NCBI GenBank assembly: GCA_003569165.1
Contig: BGOI01000001.1
Coordinates: 124,001-188,000 of the forward strand
Direction: 5' to 3'
From: Opitutia bacterium
GTDB lineage: Bacteria; Verrucomicrobiota; Verrucomicrobiia; Opitutales; UBA953
Length of the DNA: 64,000 nucleotides
Shown here: positions 39,201 to 47,538 of the stretch, in pieces
Numbering within the stretch: the first letter of the stretch is position 1
Layout of the letters: the number at the start of each line of letters is the position of its first letter
The notes under the pieces: model-generated
Told to the model about the DNA's origin: nothing
The model's input: only the letters and a program-made list of their open reading frames with translations
Database searches by the model: none
Translations under genes and position numbers: made by a program

Positions 39201-40602
39201 CCTGGTGTTCCATCTCCCAGCCGGAGTCGGCGCCTTCGACGACATACACCACGCGGGCGGCGTCGCCTTGGTCGGAATTATTGTCGACGGAGAAGCCGTT
39301 ACCGAACTCGTCGAAGGCGATCTCCTTCGGGTTACGCAGGCCGAAATGGACGACTTCGAAGTTCGTGCCGTCGGGCTCGAAACGGAAGACCGCGCCACGG
39401 TTGCGGGAGTCGTACTTCTTGCCTTCCTTAGTGGTCAGGTTGAAACCGCGGTCGCCGATGGTGCCCCAGACACGGCCATCGACACCGATGGCGAAGCCGT
39501 TCATGTCGTGTCCGGAAAGCGAAATGCGCACGCCGAAGCCTTCTTCGATGACCTTACGCTGGGCGGCGACGCCGTCGTTCTTGGCGTCCTGCAGCATCCA
39601 GAGCTTGGGGATGCAGGCGAAGTAGACATTGTCGTCCCAAGCCATCACGCCGGCGCCGGTGCCGTCAAGAACGTCGTTGAACTTGTCGCCAAAGATTTTC
39701 TGCGTCGTGAAGGTGCCGTCGGCCTGCTCGCCGCCGACATAGCGGATGAGCTCGGACTTGGCCGTCATCCATTCGTGGGAGCGCTTGGCTTCCCATTTCT
39801 TGTGCAAGGCGAGACGATCGGCGGTGGTCGCCGCAGCGAGGTCGTCGTGATACCAGTAGAGGTGATTGCGGTCGTCCTCGACGCCGAAACGGAAGCGGTG
39901 CGTCTCCGCGACGTAGACGCTACCGTCGTTACCGAAGGAGAGCGCGGTGGGCGAGGTGATGCCAGTGACCTTGTGGTCAGCGGAGACCTTAAAACTCGCG
40001 CCCGTGACGAGAGCGGCGCTGCCTTCGCCGGCGACGCGCACGAGGCTGCTATCGGCCTTGGGCTCCGGACGGCCGCCCTTCGGGAAGTTGGGCTTAGTGT
40101 CGGTCGAGAAGACGAAATGGTCGGCGGCAATGAAACCCCACGCGCCGACTTCGCTGTCGACGATGCGGATGATGCCCTTCTGGCCCTTGAACTCGGCGAT
40201 GTCCCAGACGTTCTTGCGCAGGGTCAGGTCGTTGGCACCGGTGGACTCGCGGACGACCTTGCCGCCAATGACGAGCTGGACGGCGGTCTTGCCGGGGTGG
40301 TTGCCGCCGGCGACGAGGAAGCCGAGATACGCGTGCGTGAGCTTCATCTCGGGTGAAGTCAGGGTACCGGTGGCGGCGTCGCCGCGCAGACCGGAGCAGA
40401 CGAGGGCGTTGCCGCCATAGTTGCGGAACTCGCCATTGACGCCGTCGACCTTGCCGGCAATCGGCGCGAGGCCGAAGCCCGTGCCAGTGGTCTGCCAGCT
40501 GTCAAAGCCGTCGCCTTCGAAGGCTTCGATGACCTTAGTGTCGGCCTGAAGCGCGACAGCGCCGAGGCAAAGGGTGAATGTGGCGAAGAGGGAGGACTTC
40601 AT
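36271..40602 (-). CDS. PVC-type dehydrogenase / HEAT-repeat / dihaem cytochrome c giant protein
   Basis: A secreted protein of 1443 residues with signal peptide MKSSLFATFTLCLGAVALQA. The order is an N-terminal beta-sandwich-like part, a PQQ-dehydrogenase-like beta-propeller (about 200-620; SPTALSFGNDGSVYVAETHRF, HFGLRNPKEIAFDEFGNGF), a long HEAT-repeat region (about 620-1180), a PVC haem-binding domain with CLRCHRASDD, and a final class I cytochrome c with CMACHGANGEG. The last domain closely resembles the small cytochromes of the act operon (shared GPITV..KY and VLTYVR.SFGN). Such proteins are typical of Verrucomicrobia and Planctomycetes and are thought to oxidise carbohydrates in the periplasm. 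It probably feeds electrons to the same respiratory chain. The start ATG 40602 is chosen for the signal peptide. Confidence 0.88.
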   Translation of the reverse strand: MKSSLFATFTLCLGAVALQADTKVIEAFEGDGFDSWQTTGTGFGLAPIAGKVDGVNGEFRNYGGNALVCSGLRGDAATGTLTSPEMKLTHAYLGFLVAGGNHPGKTAVQLVIGGKVVRESTGANDLTLRKNVWDIAEFKGQKGIIRIVDSEVGAWGFIAADHFVFSTDTKPNFPKGGRPEPKADSSLVRVAGEGSAALVTGASFKVSADHKVTGITSPTALSFGNDGSVYVAETHRFRFGVEDDRNHLYWYHDDLAAATTADRLALHKKWEAKRSHEWMTAKSELIRYVGGEQADGTFTTQKIFGDKFNDVLDGTGAGVMAWDDNVYFACIPKLWMLQDAKNDGVAAQRKVIEEGFGVRISLSGHDMNGFAIGVDGRVWGTIGDRGFNLTTKEGKKYDSRNRGAVFRFEPDGTNFEVVHFGLRNPKEIAFDEFGNGFSVDNNSDQGDAARVVYVVEGADSGWEMEHQAMHTFHRSIGLEQRPLSRWMTEKVWELQNPAQPAFIIPPAAYISSGPSGLTYHPGAGFLESEAGHFLICDYRGSAGASGIWSFKMEPAGAGMKMTSSHQLLWGVAATDVEYDWKGRLVVSDFITGWESHDAGRLVTLEANKMMKPEVASTVADLIKGGFTKQSSAELAKLLAHGDQRVRLRAQIELTRRPDAADRFTAATKSSNRLERLHGVWGLGILARRGAAIAPGEAFSGKHTPVASLADRTAAAQRLVPLLADADAEVRAQAVRALEESPLKGNDLPLGKLILDPSVRVRSFAAIATARLGADRYLPEVLAMLKENADADPVLRHAGSFAIDHLCKTAESFDSVAKDDNASVRLAAVVALRRRNDASAARFVKDKSTLVADEAIRAIHDLGFEAGRPAVAALIDDLGSREWTVFMLRRLTHSAFRLGGEANAARVVAIAANEKLPTEARTEALRLLALWANPYPVDQSTGHWAPIAPRDDKELRASLSAALPTLLKGESDILRASLELVEQYKLEVASLSNELLSGLVANTKLSGSARAKALHLWLERKPADLTEVAGKYAKDTQDEVAMVAIGALAQLNPAQGLTELAKSASVGSAARRQGAWKALAKLPAPGVDALFVENLKALEKAKGVSPAAIELLEAAALRSEPSVKEALAATQKAIAGGDDKLAKWLPALEGGDAKNGFALFTALPAGQCLRCHRASDDSHAAGGEAGPNLAGIAKRGDRRYLLESIVNSGASIVAGYGTVNIDLANGGALVGTLIKEDKDNVDVDVAGNRWRVARKDIKSMSTPVSGMPAMDALTLPEVRDMVAWLATLEKAPKKAKVADPKPLDIATIKPVVATAVANVDPAVLAAGKQAFMTCMACHGANGEGTVLAPPLAQSNWVNGPVENLIRIQLRGLQGPITVSGKKYTPPVPMMALPQQSDEQIAAVLTYVRNSFGNSAPAVTPEQVKALRGEVGKPMLTEADLVPTK

Positions 40603-40675
40603 GGCGAAAATAGGGATACAGCCCAGAAAAGGGGTTGTTCCCTTTAGGTCGAGCGTGGCTTCCAAAAACTTCCGA

Positions 40676-41653
40676 TTAACCTCGGATACCGTGCAAGACT
40701 TGGAACTTCGCCCCGAAATGAGCGGGGTGCGTCAGGGCCCGTAAGCGGCCAGTTACCTCGTGGTCGCCCGACAGCGCGATCCGCTCCATCTCGCCACCGG
40801 CATATTTGACAAAAAAGGCCTCTTGGCGGTCCAAGCGGACGCTCCTAAACCCAGCCCCGACCAAGACGGGCTCGATGCGATCCCACAGCACGTGGCACGT
40901 GAGGTCCTGGGAGCCGAGGTTTTCGAGAATCGCCCCGGAAAGCTGGTGGCCGTGATACGCGCGTGCCGTGCCCGCCGGCGAAGATTCGAGGCACTGCGCG
41001 ATGGTCTTGCCGTAATCGAGCAGGATGACGGCGCCAGACCAACCATCGGACAATAGTTTCGCGAGGAGTTCCTCCGCGGCTAACGGTGCGTCGATCATCC
41101 AGCCTTCCTCGGCGGGCGGCAGCGTGCGCGCAAATTCCGCGGCGAGCGGCGTGGAAAATTCTTCTAGCGGCTCAACGGTGAGTTCAGCTCCGTCGACCCG
41201 CACGCCGAGTTCATGCCAGCCGCCGCCTTGACGGACGAACCGGTGGAAGGGTTGTGCGTCGAGCAGCTCGTTCGCGACAAGCACGCTGCGAGCGGGGAAG
41301 TCCGGCGTAGATCCAAAACGAAAAGTACGCAGCTCAGCGAACTGCGATGCTACGCCCGCATAATGCGCCTGGCCAGGCTCAGCGCCGATTTCGACGAGGG
41401 TATACGACTTCAAGTCGCCGACCAAGGACTTCGCCGCACCGGCGATCAGCTGCCCGAACATCGGACCAAGGGCCGCGGCGGTGGTGAAGTCGGTCCCGGC
41501 GGCCTTGCCGACGCGCACGCGATCCGACGAATAATAGCCGAGACCCGGAGCATAGAGCGCCACCTCGACGAGGCGGGCGAACGAGACCACGCCGCCGCGA
41601 GCCTCACGACGAAGCAAGGCGACGATGGCGTCATGTCGGGCCGCGGGCTCCAC
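40676..41653 (-). CDS. MidA/NDUFAF7-family SAM-dependent methyltransferase
   Basis: A 325-residue class I methyltransferase of the MidA (DUF185) family, whose mitochondrial member dimethylates an arginine of a complex I subunit. The N-terminal FARLVEVALYAPGLGYYSSDR, the FTTAAALGPMFGQLIA block, the SAM loop LVEIGAEPGQAHYAG, the family motif LVANELLDAQPFHRF and VILLDYG are visible. It starts with GTG and lies just downstream of the tsaD promoter region, divergent from tsaD. Confidence 0.85.
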   Translation of the reverse strand: MEPAARHDAIVALLRREARGGVVSFARLVEVALYAPGLGYYSSDRVRVGKAAGTDFTTAAALGPMFGQLIAGAAKSLVGDLKSYTLVEIGAEPGQAHYAGVASQFAELRTFRFGSTPDFPARSVLVANELLDAQPFHRFVRQGGGWHELGVRVDGAELTVEPLEEFSTPLAAEFARTLPPAEEGWMIDAPLAAEELLAKLLSDGWSGAVILLDYGKTIAQCLESSPAGTARAYHGHQLSGAILENLGSQDLTCHVLWDRIEPVLVGAGFRSVRLDRQEAFFVKYAGGEMERIALSGDHEVTGRLRALTHPAHFGAKFQVLHGIRG

Positions 41654-41736
41654 GGGAGAAGCGTTATGCGGTCTTTTCCGCTCCGCCAGACGAATCGGGA
41701 TTGAGCCGACCTCCGAATTGGCCTGACTGCAGGCAG

Positions 41737-42759
41737 ATGATCCTCGCGATCGAAAGTTCCTGTGATGAATCGGCCCTGGCGCTCTTCGACCCGGCCCGAG
41801 GGCTCGTGCGCGAACTGATCAGCTCGCAGGCGGCGGAACATGTGAAATATGGCGGCGTGGTTCCCGAGCTGGCCAGCCGTATGCACCTCTCTGCCCTGCC
41901 CCTCCTACTCGCAGATTTCACCGCCGAGCTCTCACGGGCCAAGACGGTTGCGGTCACGCGCGGCCCCGGCCTCCTCCCTTGCTTGTCGATGGGTGTGACC
42001 CTCGCCCGCTCGCTCGCGCTGGCCCGCGGCCTCCCGATCGTCGGCGTGAACCACCTCCGCGCCCACGTGCATTCGCCGTTCATCGCCGTGCATGCACAGA
42101 ATCCCGCCGGCTTCGCCGCCGCCCGCGCCGCCCTGCTCCCGCACCTCGCCATCGTGGTCTCGGGCGGCAATACGCTACTGGTGAAGCTGGACGAAAGACT
42201 CCGCCTCACGGTTGTCGCCCGCACGGTTGACGACGCCGCCGGCGAAGCCTTTGACAAGGGCGCAAAGCTGCTTGGCCTGCCCTACCCTGGCGGCGCGCTC
42301 ATCGAGCGCCACGCGCTGCGAGGTGAGGCGAAGAAATTTCCCTTTCCCCGGGGCATCCCGGAGAAGGCGGACCTGCGCCTGAGCTTCTCTGGCCTGAAGA
42401 CGGCCCTACGCTACCAGCTGGAAAAGATGTCCGATGCCGAAGTCGCCGCCGCCCTGCCCGACCTCTGCGCCGGCTATCAGGATGCCATCATCGATCAGCT
42501 GGCCGCAAAATCCGAGGCCGCGCTGAATCTCGGCACTTATAAGTCCGTCGGTCTTTCCGGCGGTGTAGCCAATAACCGCATGCTGCGCACGCGCCTGGCC
42601 CAGGTCGCCCAGCAGCGCCACCTGCCATTGATGGTCGCCGAGCCTAAGCATTGCGGCGATAACGCTGGGATGATTGCCTTCGCGGCTTGGGCCGACGTCG
42701 GCCTGCCTGTCGACGCCGCGGCCGTACCGGCGGCGAGCCTGACGGTCGACCAAGTCTAA
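41737..42759 (+). CDS. tsaD: tRNA N6-adenosine threonylcarbamoyltransferase
   Basis: A 340-residue TsaD, which transfers threonylcarbamoyl to A37 of ANN-decoding tRNAs together with TsaB/TsaE. ILAIESSCDESALAL, VPELASRMHLSALP (metal His; family HxxxH is present as HLSALP with an earlier H in AEHVKYGG), GPGLLPCLSMGV, GVNHLRAHVHSPF, LVVSGGNT-like IVVSGGNTLLVKL and GVANNRMLRTRL are clear. The ATG 41737 is preferred to the TTG at 41701. It ends convergently with the isochorismatase gene, sharing bases of the stop codons. Confidence 0.94.
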   Translation: MILAIESSCDESALALFDPARGLVRELISSQAAEHVKYGGVVPELASRMHLSALPLLLADFTAELSRAKTVAVTRGPGLLPCLSMGVTLARSLALARGLPIVGVNHLRAHVHSPFIAVHAQNPAGFAAARAALLPHLAIVVSGGNTLLVKLDERLRLTVVARTVDDAAGEAFDKGAKLLGLPYPGGALIERHALRGEAKKFPFPRGIPEKADLRLSFSGLKTALRYQLEKMSDAEVAAALPDLCAGYQDAIIDQLAAKSEAALNLGTYKSVGLSGGVANNRMLRTRLAQVAQQRHLPLMVAEPKHCGDNAGMIAFAAWADVGLPVDAAAVPAASLTVDQV

Positions 42760-43313
42760 GCGGCCTGCTTGACGAGTTCGGTGAACGCGCGGAACTGCGG
42801 GTGCGTCGCATCACCAACCATGGCGTAGAAGACCGTCTCGGTTGGCAGGACATGCGCCCCGGCCGCCCGCAGAGACTCCAGACAGGCCTGACCGTCGGCG
42901 GAGCGCCGGCCCGTCACGGCATCGGATAAGATCGTGACCCCCATGCCTTCACGGAGGGCATCCATGGCGGTCTGGTAAACGCAGACCGGAATTTCTAAGC
43001 CGCAGATGAGCAGCTGACTGACCTGCATCTTGCCGAAGGCCTCCACCAGCCCAGGGGCGCCAAAAGCCGAGAAAGCCGTCTTGCCGAAGACCGCCCGCCC
43101 CTCGCCGGCGGCGAGCAGGAGATCGGGATGGGTCGGGCCGAGCTTGGCCGGGACCTGTTCGGTGAAGAGCACCGGCACCCCGAGGAGCTTGGCGGCCGAG
43201 GCGGCCAGCACGCAGCGGCGGAGGCAGGCCTCACCCTCAGGCATGGCCTTCAGGAAGGTCGGCTGGACATCCACGACGAGCAAGGCGATGCCGGTGGCTG
43301 GGGTGTCGGACAT
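42756..43313 (-). CDS. Isochorismatase-like cysteine hydrolase
   Basis: A 185-residue hydrolase of the isochorismatase/nicotinamidase fold. The catalytic Asp is in ALLVVDVQPTFLKAMP, the Lys in FGKTAFSAFG, and the Cys in LLICGLEIPVCVYQTAMDAL, with the cis-peptide before it. The family member with short length and no metal-binding His cluster suggests a YcaC/isochorismatase-type hydrolase; the substrate is unknown. The start at ATG 43313 (MSDTPATGIALLVVD) is chosen by similarity. The frame continues upstream by chance. Confidence 0.85.
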   Translation of the reverse strand: MSDTPATGIALLVVDVQPTFLKAMPEGEACLRRCVLAASAAKLLGVPVLFTEQVPAKLGPTHPDLLLAAGEGRAVFGKTAFSAFGAPGLVEAFGKMQVSQLLICGLEIPVCVYQTAMDALREGMGVTILSDAVTGRRSADGQACLESLRAAGAHVLPTETVFYAMVGDATHPQFRAFTELVKQAA

Positions 43314-43407
43314 GGCGGTCAGACTGCCCCGACTGACCAATAAGTCAGGTGTAAACCATCTTGAATGGGATTGCCCGCCCCGCCCTGCCCGACATCTCAT
43401 ATCGGTC

Positions 43408-43899
43408 ATGGACTGGCAGGTTAAACCCATCGCGCGCATCTGCGCCGCTTCCGGCAACGAACTCCACGTTGGCGATCTCGTGACGTGTGTCGTCTTCAAG
43501 CCTCTCGGCGGCAACATCGAGCGCTGCGACGTACTCCGTGACCACGCGACTTCGTTCAAGCCCGACGGAATCCTCCTCGGTCGCTGGACCCGCGAGGTCA
43601 AGGAACGCGGCGAAGAAGAACAGGCCCAGCGCGCCCAGCTCCTCGCCTCCCGCGAAGAGTTCTTTCTTTCTCTCTTTGAAGACGACGCCGATCCGTCCGG
43701 CGACAAAGGCGTGCTCAAGCACATCCTCGCCATGCTCCTGGAGCGCAAGCGCATCATCAAGCAGGTCGGCGTCGCCGACCAAGGCCTGATGACCTACGTC
43801 CACGCCGCCAGCAAGCAGACCTACCTCGTCCCGGTGCTGGACCTCCAGCCCGCCCACATCCTGCAGGTCGGAGCCTCGCTCGACCTGCTCGTCGGCTGA
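43408..43899 (+). CDS. Hypothetical cytoplasmic protein
   Basis: A 163-residue protein (MDWQVKPIARICAASGNELH...) with a beta-rich N-terminus containing VGDLVTCVVFKPLGG, then a Lys/Glu/Arg-rich helix (REVKERGEEEQAQRAQLLASREEFFLSLFEDD), then LLERKRIIKQVGV. No family is recognised. It is followed after 7 bases by a lipoprotein and then an M23 peptidase, in one run. The frame extends upstream over the opposite-strand hydrolase gene, but that part is a shadow. Confidence 0.7.
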   Translation: MDWQVKPIARICAASGNELHVGDLVTCVVFKPLGGNIERCDVLRDHATSFKPDGILLGRWTREVKERGEEEQAQRAQLLASREEFFLSLFEDDADPSGDKGVLKHILAMLLERKRIIKQVGVADQGLMTYVHAASKQTYLVPVLDLQPAHILQVGASLDLLVG

Positions 43900-43906
43900 C
43901 CTTTCC

Positions 43907-44422
43907 ATGACCCTCTTCCGCCTTGCCGTCGCCCTCAGCGCCCTGCTCCTCGCTGGCTGCAAGAATAACGATATCCCCGACGAGATCGCCTCCATCTTCG
44001 TCGAAGCCTCAGCCGCTTCGGGTGGTTCGATGCGGCAGGATGTCCGCCTCCCGGTGAGCCAGATTACTATCACGGTGATGACCAAGCCGCTCGTACCGGC
44101 CGAAGAAATCCTGAATACCGAGGCGATCACCAGCGGCGACCCAGATCTCCGCCAGGAGTTCCTCCTCGTCCAGCTCGACCGCAAGGCCGCCATCGACGTG
44201 ATGAACTACACCAAGGAGGCCAGAGGCCGCCGCTTCGTCCTCATCATCAATGACGCCGCCGTCGGTTTCATGCCCATTGACCAGCAGATCGTGAACGGCA
44301 ACCTGATGTTCCACGTCGAGAAGAAGGGCCTTTCGAACACGGAGGCGGTGATGGATATCAGCAGGCGCCTCAACATCTCGGCGCTCAAGCTCCGCAAGCT
44401 CAAGGAAGACGAACGCAAGTGA
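43907..44422 (+). CDS. Putative lipoprotein of unknown function
   Basis: A 171-residue secreted lipoprotein. The signal MTLFRLAVALSALLLAGC ends in a lipobox (LLAGC, Cys 18). The mature part has two SecDF/FtsX-like mixed alpha-beta segments (LRQEFLLVQLDRKAAIDVMNYT; RRFVLIINDAAVGFMPIDQQI) that recall SecD-like periplasmic folds, but I cannot assign a family. It overlaps the next gene by 4 bases (GTGA), so translation is coupled to the peptidase. Confidence 0.72.
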   Translation: MTLFRLAVALSALLLAGCKNNDIPDEIASIFVEASAASGGSMRQDVRLPVSQITITVMTKPLVPAEEILNTEAITSGDPDLRQEFLLVQLDRKAAIDVMNYTKEARGRRFVLIINDAAVGFMPIDQQIVNGNLMFHVEKKGLSNTEAVMDISRRLNISALKLRKLKEDERK

Positions 44423-45411
44423 GCCTGCGGACCAGCCTCGCCCTCCTCTTCCTCTGCCTCACGGCTCTCCCGCTGGGCGCGACGGACATCGTCTGGCCCA
44501 CCACGATGGATCGCGCTTCGATCCGCACCCCGCAGGATTACCTGCAGCCGACGGTGTCGGGCAAGATGGAGTCGGCCCTCTTCGGCATGGTCCGCGAGGA
44601 CGGCAAGCGCTTCCACGAAGGCATCGACATCCGCCCGGCGAAGACGAACGCCGACGGCGAAGCGCTCGACCTTGTGCTGGCGGCGATGGACGGCCAAGTC
44701 GCCTACCTGAATGCGAACGTCAATGGTCCTTACGGGCGGTATGTCGTGCTCCACCATGCCGCCGCAGAAATTCCCGTCTACACGCTCTACGCCCACCTCG
44801 CGAAAATCGAACCGAGCCTGAAGACGGCCCAGCCGATCCGCCGAGGCACGGTCATCGGCCTGATGGGCCGCACCTCCGCCGGCGCCAGCCCCATCACGAA
44901 GGATCGCTCCCACCTCCATTTTGAGGTCGGGCTGATGCTTTCGAGAGGTTTCAACCGCTGGTACGCCGCTCAGCCCGAGAACAAGCAGAGCCCCAACCTC
45001 CACGGACTCTACAACGGGCAAAATCTCATCGGCATGGACCCGATGCTCATCCTCGGTCAACCGAAGGTTGATATCCTCGCCGCCCTCCGCAGCCAACCCA
45101 CCGCTCTCACGGTCGGTTTGCGCACGAATAAGATGCCGGACTTCGTGCAAAACTATCCCGCCCTCATGCGCGGCGATGCCTCGCACGTCGCGGGCTGGTA
45201 TGTCGAATTCTCCTGGCAAGGCATGCCCGTCCGCTGGACGGCCCTCGACGCCAAGAGCCCTCAGTTGCCGGCCGGCCGTTGGCGCCTCCTGGAGATCGAC
45301 CAGACCCAGCGCACGCGCCTGATCCAACGGAAGATGCTCGGTGCCGATGGGCGCACCCCCGGCGAACTGCTCACGCAGAACCTCGAAGTCCTCCTCTCGA
45401 CGGCCCGCTGA
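44419..45411 (+). CDS. M23 family metallopeptidase
   Basis: A 330-residue secreted peptidoglycan endopeptidase candidate. The signal peptide is MSLRTSLALLFLCLTALPLGA. The LytM/M23 zinc motif is HEGIDIRPAK (HxxxD, about residue 64) and the second His pair is in RSHLHFEVGLML (about 164), with the catalytic-site His in YTLYAHLAKIEP. The C-terminal 120 residues are of an unknown fold. It starts with GTG overlapping the lipoprotein gene. Confidence 0.9.
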   Translation: MSLRTSLALLFLCLTALPLGATDIVWPTTMDRASIRTPQDYLQPTVSGKMESALFGMVREDGKRFHEGIDIRPAKTNADGEALDLVLAAMDGQVAYLNANVNGPYGRYVVLHHAAAEIPVYTLYAHLAKIEPSLKTAQPIRRGTVIGLMGRTSAGASPITKDRSHLHFEVGLMLSRGFNRWYAAQPENKQSPNLHGLYNGQNLIGMDPMLILGQPKVDILAALRSQPTALTVGLRTNKMPDFVQNYPALMRGDASHVAGWYVEFSWQGMPVRWTALDAKSPQLPAGRWRLLEIDQTQRTRLIQRKMLGADGRTPGELLTQNLEVLLSTAR

Positions 45412-45416
45412 CGCGA

Positions 45417-45443
45417 GGACAGCTCGTGGTGCTGTCCCTACCC
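45417..45443. repeat. Short TAGGG-type hairpin repeat, D1
   Basis: GGACAGC-TCGTGGT-GCTGTCC followed by CTACCC. A second hairpin ACTGCT-TCGC-AGCAGT (45452-45467) follows, giving a twin-hairpin layout like the B repeats. Confidence 0.55.
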
Positions 45444-45510
45444 AGTAAGCAACTGCTTCGCAGCAGTCCCCCATGCCAGCCGATCCCCGCGGCGTGCAGC
45501 GCCGCTTGGT

Positions 45511-46056
45511 TCAGTTCAGCCCCGGATTCTCCGGCGAGTCCGCCTCGAGGCGCAGATCCGGCCGATGGCGCTCGAGGAGTTTCTTCCATAGCTCGACGCC
45601 CTCGAAGTCGACGCAGAGCGCATCGAACGGACAGACGACCCAGGTGTTCATCTTCAGTTCGCTCTCCAGCTGCCCAGGAGACCAGCCGGCATAGCCGATG
45701 TAGGCGGCTAGCTGGAAGCGTCCGTCCGCGGCCAACTGCGCGGCCTCTTCCTGATCTAATCCGAAGCGCACCTCGGGCGAGCCTTGGGCAGGGAAGAGCC
45801 AGCCACCGAAGGCCAGTCGATCGGTCGCCACCGGGCCGCCCTCAAAAAGGGGCACGTCGTCGAGGGTCTTGAGTTCCGCCGTAGAATCAATCTGGCCGAA
45901 CACCCGGCCGAGCGGACGGTTCACGATGACGCCCAGCGCGCCCTCCGCTGCGTCATGGGTATGGAGCAACAAGACCGTCTCGCGGAAATGGTCATCGCGC
46001 AGCTGCGGGTGCGAGACCAGCAATTGCCCCGCCAAGGTCTGCGGAGCGCGGGCCAT
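45511..46056 (-). CDS. YqgE/AlgH family protein (UPF0301)
   Basis: A 181-residue YqgE/AlgH-family protein. The N-terminal LAGQLLVSHPQLRDDHFRETVLLLHTHD, the GALGVIVNRPLG motif, FEGGPVATDRLAFG and GYAGWSPGQLESELKMNTW are typical. The fold is known, but its function is not. The start ATG overlaps the stop of the deaminase gene (ATGA), so the three genes menA, deaminase and yqgE form one operon. Confidence 0.92.
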   Translation of the reverse strand: MARAPQTLAGQLLVSHPQLRDDHFRETVLLLHTHDAAEGALGVIVNRPLGRVFGQIDSTAELKTLDDVPLFEGGPVATDRLAFGGWLFPAQGSPEVRFGLDQEEAAQLAADGRFQLAAYIGYAGWSPGQLESELKMNTWVVCPFDALCVDFEGVELWKKLLERHRPDLRLEADSPENPGLN

Positions 46057-46532
46057 CAGCGTTCGAGGTGCGTGACCAGCACGCCGGCTTGGCCAAACAT
46101 CTCGGCGACCAGCGGGTCGTTCTTATAGTCGTGACGGTAGCGCACCTCGGTGATGCCGGCGGCGGCGAGGATCTTGGCGCAGTTGACGCACGGGAAATGG
46201 GTGACGTAGCAGATCGTACCCTGCAGCGAGACGCCCCGCTTGGCGGCATCGGCCACGGCGTTCTGTTCAGCATGCACGGTGGCGAGCTCATGGCCGTCGC
46301 GGATATGCGAATCATGCGGGGCTCCCGGCAAAAAGCCGTTGTAGCCCGCGGCGACGAGGCGGTTCGGGTGCTTGCCGGTCGAGACGATGATGCAACCGAC
46401 ATGCAGACGCTCGCAGCTGGAGCGGGAACTGACGAGCACGGCGGTGGCCATGAAGTATTCGTCCCATGACGGACGTGCACCCCCGTTGACGAGGGCTTCC
46501 AGCTGTTCGGCGAGTGACTTGGGTTGGCTCAT
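46056..46532 (-). CDS. dCMP deaminase-family protein
   Basis: A 158-residue zinc-dependent cytidine/deoxycytidylate deaminase. The zinc site and catalytic Glu are in ATVHAEQNAVADA and FPCVNCAKILAAAGI. An additional VGCIIVSTGKHPNRLVAAGYNGFLPGAPHD block matches dCMP deaminase/ComEB-type enzymes that feed dTMP synthesis. The start ATG 46532 overlaps the menA stop by ATGA, a better coupled start than 46541. Confidence 0.88.
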   Translation of the reverse strand: MSQPKSLAEQLEALVNGGARPSWDEYFMATAVLVSSRSSCERLHVGCIIVSTGKHPNRLVAAGYNGFLPGAPHDSHIRDGHELATVHAEQNAVADAAKRGVSLQGTICYVTHFPCVNCAKILAAAGITEVRYRHDYKNDPLVAEMFGQAGVLVTHLER

Positions 46533-47455
46533 CGCATCCACAGGCTGTCAGCCGGCACCCACCCGAGGCAAGTGGCAGTTACGCACAGGATCGTCGCCAG
46601 GAGCATCAGCACGGCGGCTCGACCCAGAAACGGCAGGAAATCGGCCGGCTGGGAGGCCTTACGAAAGGCAAGGTGCTGCCAGAGAGCCAGGGGCAACAAG
46701 GCCATGGGCGCCCAGCCGAAGACGTGCCCTAAGCAGGCCAGACCGACCACGGAATTGAAACCATGCAGGTTGCGGGCGAAGCCACGTCCGAAACGCACGA
46801 CGGTGGTACGCTTGCCGACGGCGAGGTCGGTCTCGTAATCGCGGGCGTTGTTCGCGACGAGGATATTGTCAGCGAGCAAGCCTAGCCCGAGGCCAGCGAG
46901 GAGCGCGGGCGCCCATGGCATGGCGACGTTCGTTAACGCCACGCTGATCGCCCACGCCGTCAGCACCGTCGCCTGCACGCCGAAACAGCCCACGACAAAG
47001 ACATCGCCGAGCCCGCGATACGCCAACGGGAAAGGACCAAGCGTGTAGGCGAGTGCGCAAGCAATCGCCAAGAGTCCGGCCAGTAGCAACCACGGCGAAA
47101 GCAGCGCGACCGGTGCGCCAAGGATGAGCGCGAGCCCGCAGGCGATCCAGATGCCGCGACGCATGGCGGCGGGTGAGATATCGCCGGAAGAGACCGCGCG
47201 ACGCGGGCCCACGCGCGCGGCAGTGTCGGCGCCGCGCAGGGAATCCCCGAGGTCGTTGGCGAAATTGCAGGCGACCTGCACGCAGAGCGCGAAGCCGAGG
47301 CAGCTGAGCAGAGTTAAGACAAAGACTTGATCAGCCCAGAGGCCGGGCACACGCGAGTAGGCCACAACGACCGCGCCGCCGAGCGCGATGGGCGCAACGG
47401 CCGCCACCAAGGTCTTGGGGCGAGTTGCGGCCAGCCATGTGCGGAAGGTCGTCAT
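46529..47455 (-). CDS. menA: 1,4-dihydroxy-2-naphthoate polyprenyltransferase
   Basis: A 308-residue UbiA-family membrane prenyltransferase of menaquinone synthesis. The first Asp-rich motif is NFANDLGDSLRGAD, the second is NNARDYETDLAVGKRT, and MenA-type TWLAATRPKTLVAAVAPIALGGA is at the N-terminus. Eight to nine membrane helices are seen. Menaquinone is the donor for alternative complex III, so this enzyme links directly to the operon at 1553-13138. Confidence 0.93.
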   Translation of the reverse strand: MTTFRTWLAATRPKTLVAAVAPIALGGAVVVAYSRVPGLWADQVFVLTLLSCLGFALCVQVACNFANDLGDSLRGADTAARVGPRRAVSSGDISPAAMRRGIWIACGLALILGAPVALLSPWLLLAGLLAIACALAYTLGPFPLAYRGLGDVFVVGCFGVQATVLTAWAISVALTNVAMPWAPALLAGLGLGLLADNILVANNARDYETDLAVGKRTTVVRFGRGFARNLHGFNSVVGLACLGHVFGWAPMALLPLALWQHLAFRKASQPADFLPFLGRAAVLMLLATILCVTATCLGWVPADSLWMR

Positions 47456-47491
47456 GCGGAGGTGAAGGTGGCAGACGCGGAACGGACGGAA

Positions 47492-47523
47492 ACAAAAAAG
47501 CCCCGCTGGGCGGGGCTTTTCGG
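47492..47523 (-). terminator. Terminator after prepilin gene 1
   Basis: On the minus strand AAAAGCCCCGC-CCA-GCGGGGCTTTT with T-run, 16 bases past the stop. It also faces menA from the other direction. Confidence 0.8.
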
Positions 47524-47538
47524 AGAGGTCGCGAAGTC

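Noticed and set aside
45279-45872. A 197-codon plus-strand frame after the M23 peptidase
   Set aside because: It overlaps the end of the peptidase gene and runs antisense to the YqgE gene, with Pro/Arg/Ser-rich random composition.
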